In this document: positions 16,153 to 22,859 of the stretch, piece after piece
Layout: the number at the start of each line of letters is the position of its first letter
Position numbering within the stretch: the stretch's first letter is position 1
Assembly: GCA_964451255.1 (NCBI GenBank)
Contig: CAYVHL010000014.1
Coordinates: forward strand, 1 to 27,033
Direction of reading: 5' to 3'
DNA length: 27,033 nucleotides
Source: JAHBTB01 sp964451255
GTDB lineage: Bacteria; Armatimonadota; Fimbriimonadia; Fimbriimonadales; Fimbriimonadaceae
The notes under the pieces: generated by a model
What the model saw: only the letters and a program-made list of their open reading frames with translations
What the model was told of the DNA's origin: nothing
Database searches by the model: none
Position numbers and translations under genes: made by a program

Positions 16153-17385
16153 GTGATCCTCAAACGCTCCGTCGCACTTCTTCTCGCCGCGATCTGTCTA
16201 GCCTCCTCGGCTTCGGCCCAGACGATCGTGCGATCGTCGCTTCAAGTCGGAGAGGCCAGGGTCAGTCGCGCCGAGCCCAACGCCTTTTTGAACCGCAAGG
16301 TGCGGAATCACGCCCAGTTGATGCGGCAGATCGAGCGAGACGACGAAGTGATGGACCGGTACATGCGCCACTTCGGCATGAGCCGTCAACAGGTCATCGA
16401 CATGTTCTCGTCCCTGAAGCTGGACAAGACCAAGGAAGACGCGGTCTTCCTCGTGTATAACGTCCCGCAGTCTGGCGAGGTCAGGGCAAGGGCGATCTTC
16501 TACAAGAAAGGCACGAAGATCTGGATCGACAGCAAGGGCAACCCGATTCTGAAGGCGACCTGTGGCAACCCGCTCGTGCGAGGCACTGACAAGGTCGACC
16601 AGCCCGTCCTGGCTGACACCGAACCCGCCGACGAAACCATTCGTGACCTGACCGACAACGAGCTGCCCGGCAACGAGGTTCCCAGCGACTTGGTCGCCAT
16701 GGACGCTCCAGCCGACCTGGAGTTTGCGCCTGCCGACTTGCAAGGCGAGCTTGCACCAGGCCTGCCAACGTCGATGCCGACCGATGTCCCCGGCAACTTC
16801 TCCACCCCTGGATTCAACAACTGGAGCCTGGCGCCGATCCTTGGCATCCTAGTCCACATTCCGGTGGGCTCCAGGACAAATCCTGTCCCTGAGCCGTGCA
16901 GCATGGCGGCCGTCTTTGGCTTGGCCGCAGCCGCCTATCGGAAGCGTCGGTCCTCGCCGCGCAGGGCGCACGGGTATCCTTCCCGCCGGATTGCCGGATC
17001 GTCTAATGGTAGGACAGCGGTTTTTGGTGCCGTCAGTCTAGGTTCGAATCCTAGTCCGGCAGCCAGCATCTCCCCTTGCTCACCGCAACCGTGTGGGTTA
17101 TTGCTGGCTGGTAAAGGTGATCCGTTTGCTTCGCTGGTCGATGGCAACCCGGTAGTCCTTCAACATTGCTCCGCCAAGATTGCCCCTCTGAAAGAGGTCG
17201 CGCAAGTCGATCTCGGGCATAGCCACGGACAGACCTGCAAACTCGACAGGTGCGTCGATCTTGGCGGTGAAAAGCTCAGTCGAATTGAACAGGGTCCGTA
17301 TGTGGCCGGTTGTCTTGGGCTCGCCAACAATCGGCAACGAGTCCTTGAACTTCAGCGGAAGGACCAGTCCAGCGTTCGAACCTGA
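16153..17385 (+). CDS. PEP-CTERM exported protein without a stop codon before tRNA-Gln
   Basis: The GTG at 16153 has AAAGG 5-6 nt upstream and starts a clean signal peptide (ILKRSVALLLAAICLASSASA, cut before QTI). A charged helical domain follows (RKVRNHAQLMRQIERDDEV, MSRQQVIDMF), then EDAVFLVYNVP ... IWIDSKGNPILKATCGNP, then an acidic Pro/Asp linker and a sorting tail PVPEPCSMAAVFGLAAAAYRKRRSS ending at about 16956 (motif, hydrophobic helix, basic end). The tail should close the protein, yet the frame continues through tRNA-Gln and antisense to the protease gene to 17385. No stop occurs in any of the three frames between the tail and the tRNA, so one frameshift cannot explain it; a point change of a stop codon or a non-stop message could. 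The central domain has no name I recognise. Confidence 0.6.
   Translation: MILKRSVALLLAAICLASSASAQTIVRSSLQVGEARVSRAEPNAFLNRKVRNHAQLMRQIERDDEVMDRYMRHFGMSRQQVIDMFSSLKLDKTKEDAVFLVYNVPQSGEVRARAIFYKKGTKIWIDSKGNPILKATCGNPLVRGTDKVDQPVLADTEPADETIRDLTDNELPGNEVPSDLVAMDAPADLEFAPADLQGELAPGLPTSMPTDVPGNFSTPGFNNWSLAPILGILVHIPVGSRTNPVPEPCSMAAVFGLAAAAYRKRRSSPRRAHGYPSRRIAGSSNGRTAVFGAVSLGSNPSPAASISPCSPQPCGLLLAGKGDPFASLVDGNPVVLQHCSAKIAPLKEVAQVDLGHSHGQTCKLDRCVDLGGEKLSRIEQGPYVAGCLGLANNRQRVLELQRKDQSSVRT
16992..17065 (+). tRNA. tRNA-Gln (anticodon UUG)
   Basis: A complete cloverleaf of 74 nt including the encoded CCA. The acceptor stem TGCCGGA (16992-16998) pairs fully with TCCGGCA (17055-17061); the discriminator is G and CCA follows at 17063-17065. 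The D-arm is GTCTAATGGTAGGAC. The anticodon stem GCGGT/GCCGT carries loop TTTTGGT with anticodon TTG, reading CAA. The T-arm CTAGG-TTCGAAT-CCTAG is perfect. It overlaps the 3' extension of the PEP-CTERM frame and lies 33 bp from the facing protease gene. Confidence 0.96.
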
Positions 17386-17973
17386 ATCGACTTGGCAAGG
17401 AACCACCGCCTTGCCTATTTTCACTGGGATTAGTGGCGTTCCGCCGACCAACTCGTAGTTCGGTGCGCCTTCAGGCAGCGAGCCGGGGCCAAATCTGACC
17501 TTAGAAGAAAGGTAGTCCAGCGTCAAGAGCTGGTCTCGGAACACCGCGAAGCTCAGCACGCCGTCCCCGATGGCGGCGCGGACAGACTTGTCATCCTCCA
17601 ATCCAGGGGGCGCAAAGACAAGCACACCGTAGAACTTGGCCTTACCGATCCTGAGCTCTGGAATACGGTAGAGATCGACGCTTCTCGTGTTGCTCTTCGT
17701 CGTGTCGTCCGCCGTGGTCCGCCCGATCCGTTTTAGGTGCAACTCTTGTATCAGAGACCGAAAGACCACGCTCCCTGAAGCTCCCGTGTCGACGAGCATC
17801 TTGCGCGCCTTCCCCGCGATTTCGACCTTTATCATCGGAACCGGCGTCTTCGTTGGCCCTGCTTCCATCGGCACGGCCATCTGCGACTCGCAATCAGAGG
17901 TCAGGACGGCCGGCAGTTCCAACTTCTCTTGCGACGCCAAGGCCAAGCTGGCGAGGATCGAGGCGGTCAACAC
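17098..17973 (-). CDS. Retropepsin-like aspartic protease with two lobes, exported
   Basis: A 291-aa protein with a short hydrophobic N-terminus (MLTASILASLALAS) suggesting export. Two aspartic-protease half-sites are visible. The first lobe has LVDTGASGSVVF with Asp62; the second has CQVDSGSNAGLVLPL with Asp196, each near the start of a repeat of similar shape (MIKVEIAGKARKML and LIPVKIGKAVVPC precede them). A single chain with two such motifs is the eukaryotic-pepsin-like arrangement built from retropepsin-type lobes; bacterial members usually have unknown substrates. The GTG start at 17973 has GGGGAGG 8 nt upstream. The 3' end overlaps the unstopped PEP-CTERM frame on the other strand, and the neighbouring gene on that side is tRNA-Gln. 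Confidence 0.85.
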   Translation of the reverse strand: MLTASILASLALASQEKLELPAVLTSDCESQMAVPMEAGPTKTPVPMIKVEIAGKARKMLVDTGASGSVVFRSLIQELHLKRIGRTTADDTTKSNTRSVDLYRIPELRIGKAKFYGVLVFAPPGLEDDKSVRAAIGDGVLSFAVFRDQLLTLDYLSSKVRFGPGSLPEGAPNYELVGGTPLIPVKIGKAVVPCQVDSGSNAGLVLPLKFKDSLPIVGEPKTTGHIRTLFNSTELFTAKIDAPVEFAGLSVAMPEIDLRDLFQRGNLGGAMLKDYRVAIDQRSKRITFTSQQ

Positions 17974-18041
17974 GTGACAGCCCTCCCCGTAGGCCAGTTT
18001 TCTCTACTAGGAGCGCGACTTGCGAAATGCGGCACAATCGT

Positions 18042-18070
18042 GGAACGATTCAGATACTAGAAAAAGTTCC
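18042..18070 (+). promoter_or_regulatory. Candidate promoter/operator before the winged-helix gene
   Basis: GGAAC (18042-18046) and GTTCC (18066-18070) form an inverted repeat around GATACT (18053-18058), a possible -10. The winged-helix gene starts at 18088. Autoregulation is a guess from position; no -35 is convincing. Confidence 0.25.
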
Positions 18071-18087
18071 AAGAATTAGAGAATCTC

Positions 18088-18627
18088 ATGGCAACTGAAG
18101 AGCACTTTAGCCTAGAGCAACTCGATGTGCTCAGCAACCCAGTGCGTCTGCAGATCTTGACCAGCCTGCGTGTGCACGGCCCGCAAAGCGTCGGCGACCT
18201 GTCGAGTCGGGTCAGCAGGGCCGAGCAGCAGCTTTTCTACCACGTGAACCTCATGGTGAAGCACGGGCTGATCGTACCGGTGGAGTCGCGCAGATCGACG
18301 ACAAAGCCCGTCACCGTCTATCGCGCCATGGAACCACGGACGGTCTCTGGCTTCGATTTGGACGACGAAGGCGTTCGAACCCAGTTCAAGAAGAACACCG
18401 CCGCAATCTTACGGGCTGCCCAGCGTGAGTTCGACCAGGCCGTGGAGGCCCAAAGGAACGAATCCCAGGAGACATGCCACGTGGTGCGTGCCACCGCCCG
18501 GCTCGACGCGGCCGGATTAGAAGAACTGCGCACGCGGCTCAGCGACCTCAGAACCTGGATGGCCCACCAGGAGCCTGATGAAGGGACGGGTTTCAGTTTC
18601 ACCGTCGTGATCGCGCCCCTGCCCTGA
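18088..18627 (+). CDS. ArsR-like winged-helix transcriptional regulator
   Basis: A 179-aa DNA-binding protein. Residues 8-80 are a winged helix of the HTH_20/ArsR type: LEQLDVLSNPVRLQILTSL, SVGDLSSRVSRAEQQLFYHV as recognition region, and a wing RRSTTKPVTVYRA. Residues 95-179 form a helical, charged C-terminal part (FKKNTAAILRAAQREFDQAVE, LEELRTRLSDLRTWM) likely to mediate dimerisation; the arrangement recalls regulators in which an effector domain follows an ArsR-like head, but I do not recognise a ligand site. Only one Cys is present, so metal sensing is unlikely. RNase J starts 45 bp downstream with its own -10-like hexamer. Confidence 0.85.
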   Translation: MATEEHFSLEQLDVLSNPVRLQILTSLRVHGPQSVGDLSSRVSRAEQQLFYHVNLMVKHGLIVPVESRRSTTKPVTVYRAMEPRTVSGFDLDDEGVRTQFKKNTAAILRAAQREFDQAVEAQRNESQETCHVVRATARLDAAGLEELRTRLSDLRTWMAHQEPDEGTGFSFTVVIAPLP

Positions 18628-18656
18628 GGCTCCCGAGAAAGGGATCGGGCCCCGGG

Positions 18657-18662
18657 TACCCT
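18657..18662 (+). promoter_or_regulatory. -10-like TACCCT 10 nt before the RNase J ATG
   Basis: TACCCT fits TANNNT and ends 10 nt before the ATG at 18673; the gap (GCCCCCCTGC) lacks any ribosome site. It is GC-rich for a -10, so support comes mainly from the shared spacing with other genes here. Confidence 0.35.
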
Positions 18663-18672
18663 GCCCCCCTGC

Positions 18673-20319
18673 ATGAGCACACTTAAGGTCATCCCCCTCG
18701 GCGGAGCAGGCGAGATCGGCAAGAACTGCACCGTGGTCGAGATGGGCGACGACCTCGTCCTTGTCGATTGCGGACTGTCCTTCCCCCACGAAGAGCACTT
18801 CGGCGTCGATATCGTCGTCCCCGACTTCAACTATCTACGGGAGAACAAGGACAGGCTCAAGGCCGTTTTCCTCACCCACGCTCACGAAGACCACGTGGGC
18901 GCCTTGTCGTTCTTCGTCCAAGAGTTCGACTGCCCCCTCTATTGCACGCCGTTCACCGAGGCGATGATCCGGTCCAAACTGGAGGAGAGGGTCAAGGTAC
19001 TGGACGTGCGTATCGAGCGCATGACCCCCGGAAAGACGGTCGAGATCGGAGGGTTCAAGGTCGAGCCCGTCCACCTCACCCACTCGATCCCCGAGATGTC
19101 GGCGATAGCGTTTCACACGCCCTACGGCGTCGTCCTGTTCACCGGCGACTTCAAGTTCGATTTCTCGCCTGTCGACCATGAGCCGAGCGACATCAAGCGT
19201 CTGGCGGAACTCGGCGAGGAAGGCGTCCTTGTCCTCCTGAGCGATTCGACCAACATCGACAGGCCTGGCTGGGGCCCGAGCGAGTCGTCGGTCAACGAAG
19301 GCTTTCTAACCGCGTTCCGGGCCGCCAAGGGCCGGATCATGGTCACGATGTTCAGCAGCAACATCCACCGCATGCAACAGGTCTTCGACGTAGCCAAGGA
19401 GACGGGCCGGAAGGTGGCCGTCGCGGGGCGTCGGATGGACGAGACCGTCCGTATGTGCCAGAGGACGAATTACCTGCACGTCCCTGAAGGGACTTACCTT
19501 CCTCTGGAGGAGATCAACCAGCACCCGGCCCACCAGGTCGTGATCCTCGTCACTGGCAGCCAGGGCGAGCCGATGGCCGCTCTCAGCCAGATGTCGCGCA
19601 AAGAGTACTCCCGGCTCCAGGTCAAGGAAGGCGACACCATCCTCTACTCGGCCCGCCCGATCCCCGGAAACGAGGGGATGATCTGGCGAACGGTCAACCG
19701 CCTCATCCGCCTTGGGGCCAACGTGGTGACCGACGCCCCGACGCCGATCCATGTCAGTGGGCACGGTTACCAGGACGAACTCAAGATGATGGTCAACCTG
19801 ACCAAGCCCTTCTACATCGCCCCCGTACACGGAGAGCCGCGCCATCAACTGCTCTACTTGGACATGGCCCGGGCGATGGGCCATCCCGAACACCGGATGT
19901 TCCACCTGCACAACGGCACCGAACTCTGCTTTGACGACAAGAAGGCGTGGATCGGAGAAACCGTCTCTTGGGGCGAGGTTCTCATCGACCAGCACGGCAA
20001 CGTCCCCGTCACCGACGCGGTTCTGGGACAACGCGCCTCGCTGGCGATGGACGGAGTGATCGTCGTCTCCCTCGCGGCAAACCTGCGTACCGGGATCTTG
20101 GAAGGCAAGCCAGAGGCCCAGGCAAAGGGTTTCTCCGGACCTGGCGAAGTCATCGAGGACGCGCTCGACGCCCTTTGCGGCGCGCTTGCCAAACTCCAAC
20201 CACATGAGTTGAAGAGCCGAGAGGTTTTGGAGGGGACGATCGTCGACCTCGTCAAGCGCGTCGTCCAACGCCGCTGCCAACAGAGGCCGGTAATCATCCC
20301 CGTCGTGGTCAGCGTCTGA
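18673..20319 (+). CDS. rnj: Ribonuclease J
   Basis: A metallo-beta-lactamase/beta-CASP RNase with 5'-3' exonuclease and endonuclease activity, central to mRNA decay and rRNA maturation in bacteria lacking RNase E-type degradosomes; 548 aa, typical length. Seen: PLGGAGEIGKNC at the start, VDCGLSFP, the zinc motif HAHEDH at 69-74, HSIPEM, FTGDFKFD, the beta-CASP segment with SDSTNIDRPG and TMFSSNIHRMQQVFD, TGSQGEPMAALSQM, HVSGHGYQDEL and PVHGEPRH, then a C-terminal domain. The ATG at 18673 is preceded by no ribosome site. Since the right-hand genome also encodes RNase III nearby, the two may share rRNA processing; that is inference. Confidence 0.95.
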   Translation: MSTLKVIPLGGAGEIGKNCTVVEMGDDLVLVDCGLSFPHEEHFGVDIVVPDFNYLRENKDRLKAVFLTHAHEDHVGALSFFVQEFDCPLYCTPFTEAMIRSKLEERVKVLDVRIERMTPGKTVEIGGFKVEPVHLTHSIPEMSAIAFHTPYGVVLFTGDFKFDFSPVDHEPSDIKRLAELGEEGVLVLLSDSTNIDRPGWGPSESSVNEGFLTAFRAAKGRIMVTMFSSNIHRMQQVFDVAKETGRKVAVAGRRMDETVRMCQRTNYLHVPEGTYLPLEEINQHPAHQVVILVTGSQGEPMAALSQMSRKEYSRLQVKEGDTILYSARPIPGNEGMIWRTVNRLIRLGANVVTDAPTPIHVSGHGYQDELKMMVNLTKPFYIAPVHGEPRHQLLYLDMARAMGHPEHRMFHLHNGTELCFDDKKAWIGETVSWGEVLIDQHGNVPVTDAVLGQRASLAMDGVIVVSLAANLRTGILEGKPEAQAKGFSGPGEVIEDALDALCGALAKLQPHELKSREVLEGTIVDLVKRVVQRRCQQRPVIIPVVVSV

Positions 20320-20353
20320 CGCTAGCCCCTAGGCACCGGGCGCCACAAAAGAG

Positions 20354-20359
20354 TAGTGT
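20354..20359 (+). promoter_or_regulatory. -10-like TAGTGT 10 nt before the epimerase ATG
   Basis: TAGTGT fits TANNNT, ends 10 nt before the ATG at 20370, and the gap has no strong ribosome site. No -35 is seen. Confidence 0.35.
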
Positions 20360-20369
20360 CCTCAGAGCC

Positions 20370-21332
20370 ATGGAAGTACTTGTGATCGGCGGCACCAAGT
20401 TCGTCGGGCGCGCACTCACCGAAAGCCTTCTCCGCCGAGGCCACCGGGTGACCCATTTCAACCGCGGCAAGACCGCACCAAGCCTGTTTCCCAGCGTCGA
20501 GACGGTGGCCGGAGACCGTGCGACGGAGATCACCAATCTCCCCGACCGCAACTGGGACGCCGTCGTCGACACGTGCGGATATCAGCCGGGTGTCGTCGGG
20601 ACGAGTGCCCGGCATCTGAGGGACAAGGTCGGCCGATACCTCTTTGTCTCGAGCGTTTCTGTGTACAGCGACGACAACCCCCCACTGGTCGGCGAGGACG
20701 GCGCGGTCTCAACGCCCGAGTTCCGGGACCTCGACACCGACGCCACGACCTACGGCCCGATGAAAGTCGCCGCCGAGCAGGTCGTACGGGACACCTATGG
20801 CGACCGGGCTACCGTGGTCCGGCCAGGAATCATCATCGGCCCTCACGACCACACCTGGCGGTTCACCTATTGGCCTCACCGGTTCCGCCAAGGCGGCGAC
20901 GTACTCGTGCCCGACCTCGGTTCAAAGAGGATCACATCGGTCGACGTCCGTGACTTCGCCGAGTTCCAGGTGCAGCTTCTCGAAGACGACCGAACCGGCA
21001 CATTCAACGTCGACAACGACGGCCTGACTTTTGGCGACCTTGTCCGGGCCTGCTCAGCGGGCACCGACGCGAGACAAGTGCTCGTGGACGACGCGTTCTT
21101 GGCCGAGCAAGGGGTCGAAGGATGGACGGACCTTCCTGTGGTTCTGCGCGGCAAGCACACCCTGGGTGACACTGCGGCCGCCCAAAGCATGGGCCTGGAA
21201 AACCGGCCGCTGTCTGAGACCGTCCAAGACTTGATGGCTTGGGTGGAAGAAAGCGGCGTGCCTGACCAGCGGCCCGGATTGACCCTTGAACGAGAATCGG
21301 AGGTACTAGCGGCATGGCGCGCAAGAGCCTGA
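20370..21332 (+). CDS. NAD-dependent epimerase/dehydratase family protein (extended SDR)
   Basis: A 320-aa Rossmann-fold protein. The NAD(P)-binding motif GGTKFVGRAL is at residues 8-17, VVDTCGY and FVSSVSVYSD follow, and the catalytic pair Tyr-x-x-x-Lys is in YGPMK. The C-terminal half has RPGIIIGPHDHTWRFTYW and the substrate-side segment GTFNVDNDGLTFGDLV. The TFGDLV and GGTKFVGR features resemble SDRs annotated as reductases or epimerases acting on unknown substrates, related to the chloroplast RNA-binding CSP41 group. The reading frame overlaps the start of the peptidase gene by 19 nt, indicating one unit. The substrate cannot be assigned. Confidence 0.86.
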   Translation: MEVLVIGGTKFVGRALTESLLRRGHRVTHFNRGKTAPSLFPSVETVAGDRATEITNLPDRNWDAVVDTCGYQPGVVGTSARHLRDKVGRYLFVSSVSVYSDDNPPLVGEDGAVSTPEFRDLDTDATTYGPMKVAAEQVVRDTYGDRATVVRPGIIIGPHDHTWRFTYWPHRFRQGGDVLVPDLGSKRITSVDVRDFAEFQVQLLEDDRTGTFNVDNDGLTFGDLVRACSAGTDARQVLVDDAFLAEQGVEGWTDLPVVLRGKHTLGDTAAAQSMGLENRPLSETVQDLMAWVEESGVPDQRPGLTLERESEVLAAWRARA

Positions 21333-22777
21333 TCCTTGCCCTTGTCCTAGGGCCGGTTGTCTGCTCGGCCGCGCACTACGACGTGTTGCCACGGCCCGCG
21401 ACCAGCGACGCCCGCGTGACCGTCACACTCGACAACGGCCAGACAAGCACTGCCTTCCATATGTGTGCGTGGCTTCCCGGGGATTACGAGACCTTCCATT
21501 ACGGCAAGATCATCAGCGACGTGGAATTCACGCGGGGCGGCAAGAGGGTCGACTCCGAACACGAGGCTGATAACCCGGACTTGTGGACGGTTACCGGGGG
21601 AGCGGACACCGTCGCGTACACGGTCAAGGGCTCTTTCGGCAATTTCAGCCCTAACTTGCGCGTTCGCGATGACGAGGTGTTCATCAACGGGGGCGGCGTC
21701 TTCGGTTGGTTTGACGGACACCAGAAGGAAGAACAAAGCCTCACCGTCCAAAACGTCTACGGCGAGAAGGCCGTCGCCGAGACTCCCATGTCCAAGAAGG
21801 GTGACGGTTGGGTCGCCAAAGACTTCGACCGCTTGCTCGACAGCCCGTTTGTGCTGGGGCGCAACACCCGCACGGCCCAGGTCAAGGTCGGCGACCGCAC
21901 GCTTATCGCCGTCGGCTATGGACGGGCCAGCCAAGTCCCGGCCGACATGTCGGGCTTCGCCCGTGTCGGCGGGATGGCGGCCGAGCAGACGCTTAAGATC
22001 GTCGGTGACCTCCCATGGAAGACCTATCGGTTCTTCTTCGATTTCGGCGGGGGTGGCGGCGGACTGGAACACCTCGAGGCCGCCCGCATCGGCGCATGGG
22101 GCGGCTCGCCCGAGCAGATGGCGGGCATCATCTTCCACGAGTTCTTCCACTGTGTGAACGTCAAGACTGTCCGCGCCTCCGTGCTCGGCCCGTTTGACTA
22201 CACGCGACCCGCCCGCACATCGACCCTTTGGTGGCTCGAAGGGGTCACCGACTACTATGCGTCCGTCATGCGCATGCGGGCTGGGCTACAAACGCCCGCG
22301 GCCACGGTGGACAGCCTGTTCCGGTCTACGGCCAGGCTGAACCGGAGCGGGCCGGCATCCAAAGCGACGGCGAGCGAAGCAAGCCTCAAGGTCTGGGACA
22401 ACCGTGGCAGCGACGGGTATGCGGGGCTCAGCTACTACAGCAAGGGGCTGAGCGTCGGCCAAGCGCTTGACTGGGCGATCAGGGCCGAGAGCAAGGGCAA
22501 GCACAGCTTGGACGACGTCGTCCGTGAACTCTACAAGGAGTGCCACGGCGGGCCGGGTTACCGGGACTCGCGCATCCGGGAGTTGGTGGCCCAGTTCGGC
22601 GGGCCGAAGCTCGGCCCACTGTACGACGCGTGGGTCGACGGGCTTGGACCGGTGGGCTACGCCCTCGAGGCTGCGGCGTTTGGCGTAACTGAAGAGGGCA
22701 AGGTCAACCCGGACCAAACCCCGTCGGAGCGGGCGATGTTTGATTCGTGGGCAAAGGGCGTGCCCTACGCCGGATGA
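21314..22777 (+). CDS. M61-family metallopeptidase, exported, without PDZ domain
   Basis: A 487-aa zinc aminopeptidase-like protein of the glycyl aminopeptidase family. A signal peptide (SLILALVLGPVVCSA) leads into an N-terminal beta domain, then the catalytic domain with HEFFH at 275-279 and the third zinc ligand Glu309 in WWLEGVTDYYA, followed by the helical segment ending LGPLYDAWVDGLGPVGY. Most M61 proteins continue with a C-terminal PDZ domain; here the protein stops soon after AAAFGVTEEGK, so the PDZ is missing. The ATG at 21314 has GGAGG about 11 nt upstream and lies inside the end of the epimerase gene. Substrate specificity is not deducible. Confidence 0.88.
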   Translation: MARKSLILALVLGPVVCSAAHYDVLPRPATSDARVTVTLDNGQTSTAFHMCAWLPGDYETFHYGKIISDVEFTRGGKRVDSEHEADNPDLWTVTGGADTVAYTVKGSFGNFSPNLRVRDDEVFINGGGVFGWFDGHQKEEQSLTVQNVYGEKAVAETPMSKKGDGWVAKDFDRLLDSPFVLGRNTRTAQVKVGDRTLIAVGYGRASQVPADMSGFARVGGMAAEQTLKIVGDLPWKTYRFFFDFGGGGGGLEHLEAARIGAWGGSPEQMAGIIFHEFFHCVNVKTVRASVLGPFDYTRPARTSTLWWLEGVTDYYASVMRMRAGLQTPAATVDSLFRSTARLNRSGPASKATASEASLKVWDNRGSDGYAGLSYYSKGLSVGQALDWAIRAESKGKHSLDDVVRELYKECHGGPGYRDSRIRELVAQFGGPKLGPLYDAWVDGLGPVGYALEAAAFGVTEEGKVNPDQTPSERAMFDSWAKGVPYAG

Positions 22778-22836
22778 TCCGTCGACCCGAACCAGCCGGG
22801 ACGGGTCCGCGTCATAGTAAACATGCGGTCAATGGA

Positions 22837-22856
22837 GACCCATAATTCAATGGGTC
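22837..22856 (+). promoter_or_regulatory. Perfect hairpin over a -10-like hexamer before glgP
   Basis: GACCCAT (22837-22843) and ATGGGTC (22850-22856) make a perfect 7-bp inverted repeat with loop AATTCA, ending 3 nt before the glgP ATG at 22860. It contains CATAAT (22841-22846), a -10-like hexamer. TCAATGG is also directly repeated at 22829-22835 and 22847-22853. It may be a protein-binding operator or an mRNA hairpin blocking the start; neither is shown. Confidence 0.45.
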
Positions 22857-22859
22857 ACA

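Noticed and set aside
18632..18660. GC-rich inverted repeat between the winged-helix gene and RNase J as a terminator.
   Set aside because: Short stem and no T tract; it overlaps the -10-like hexamer instead.
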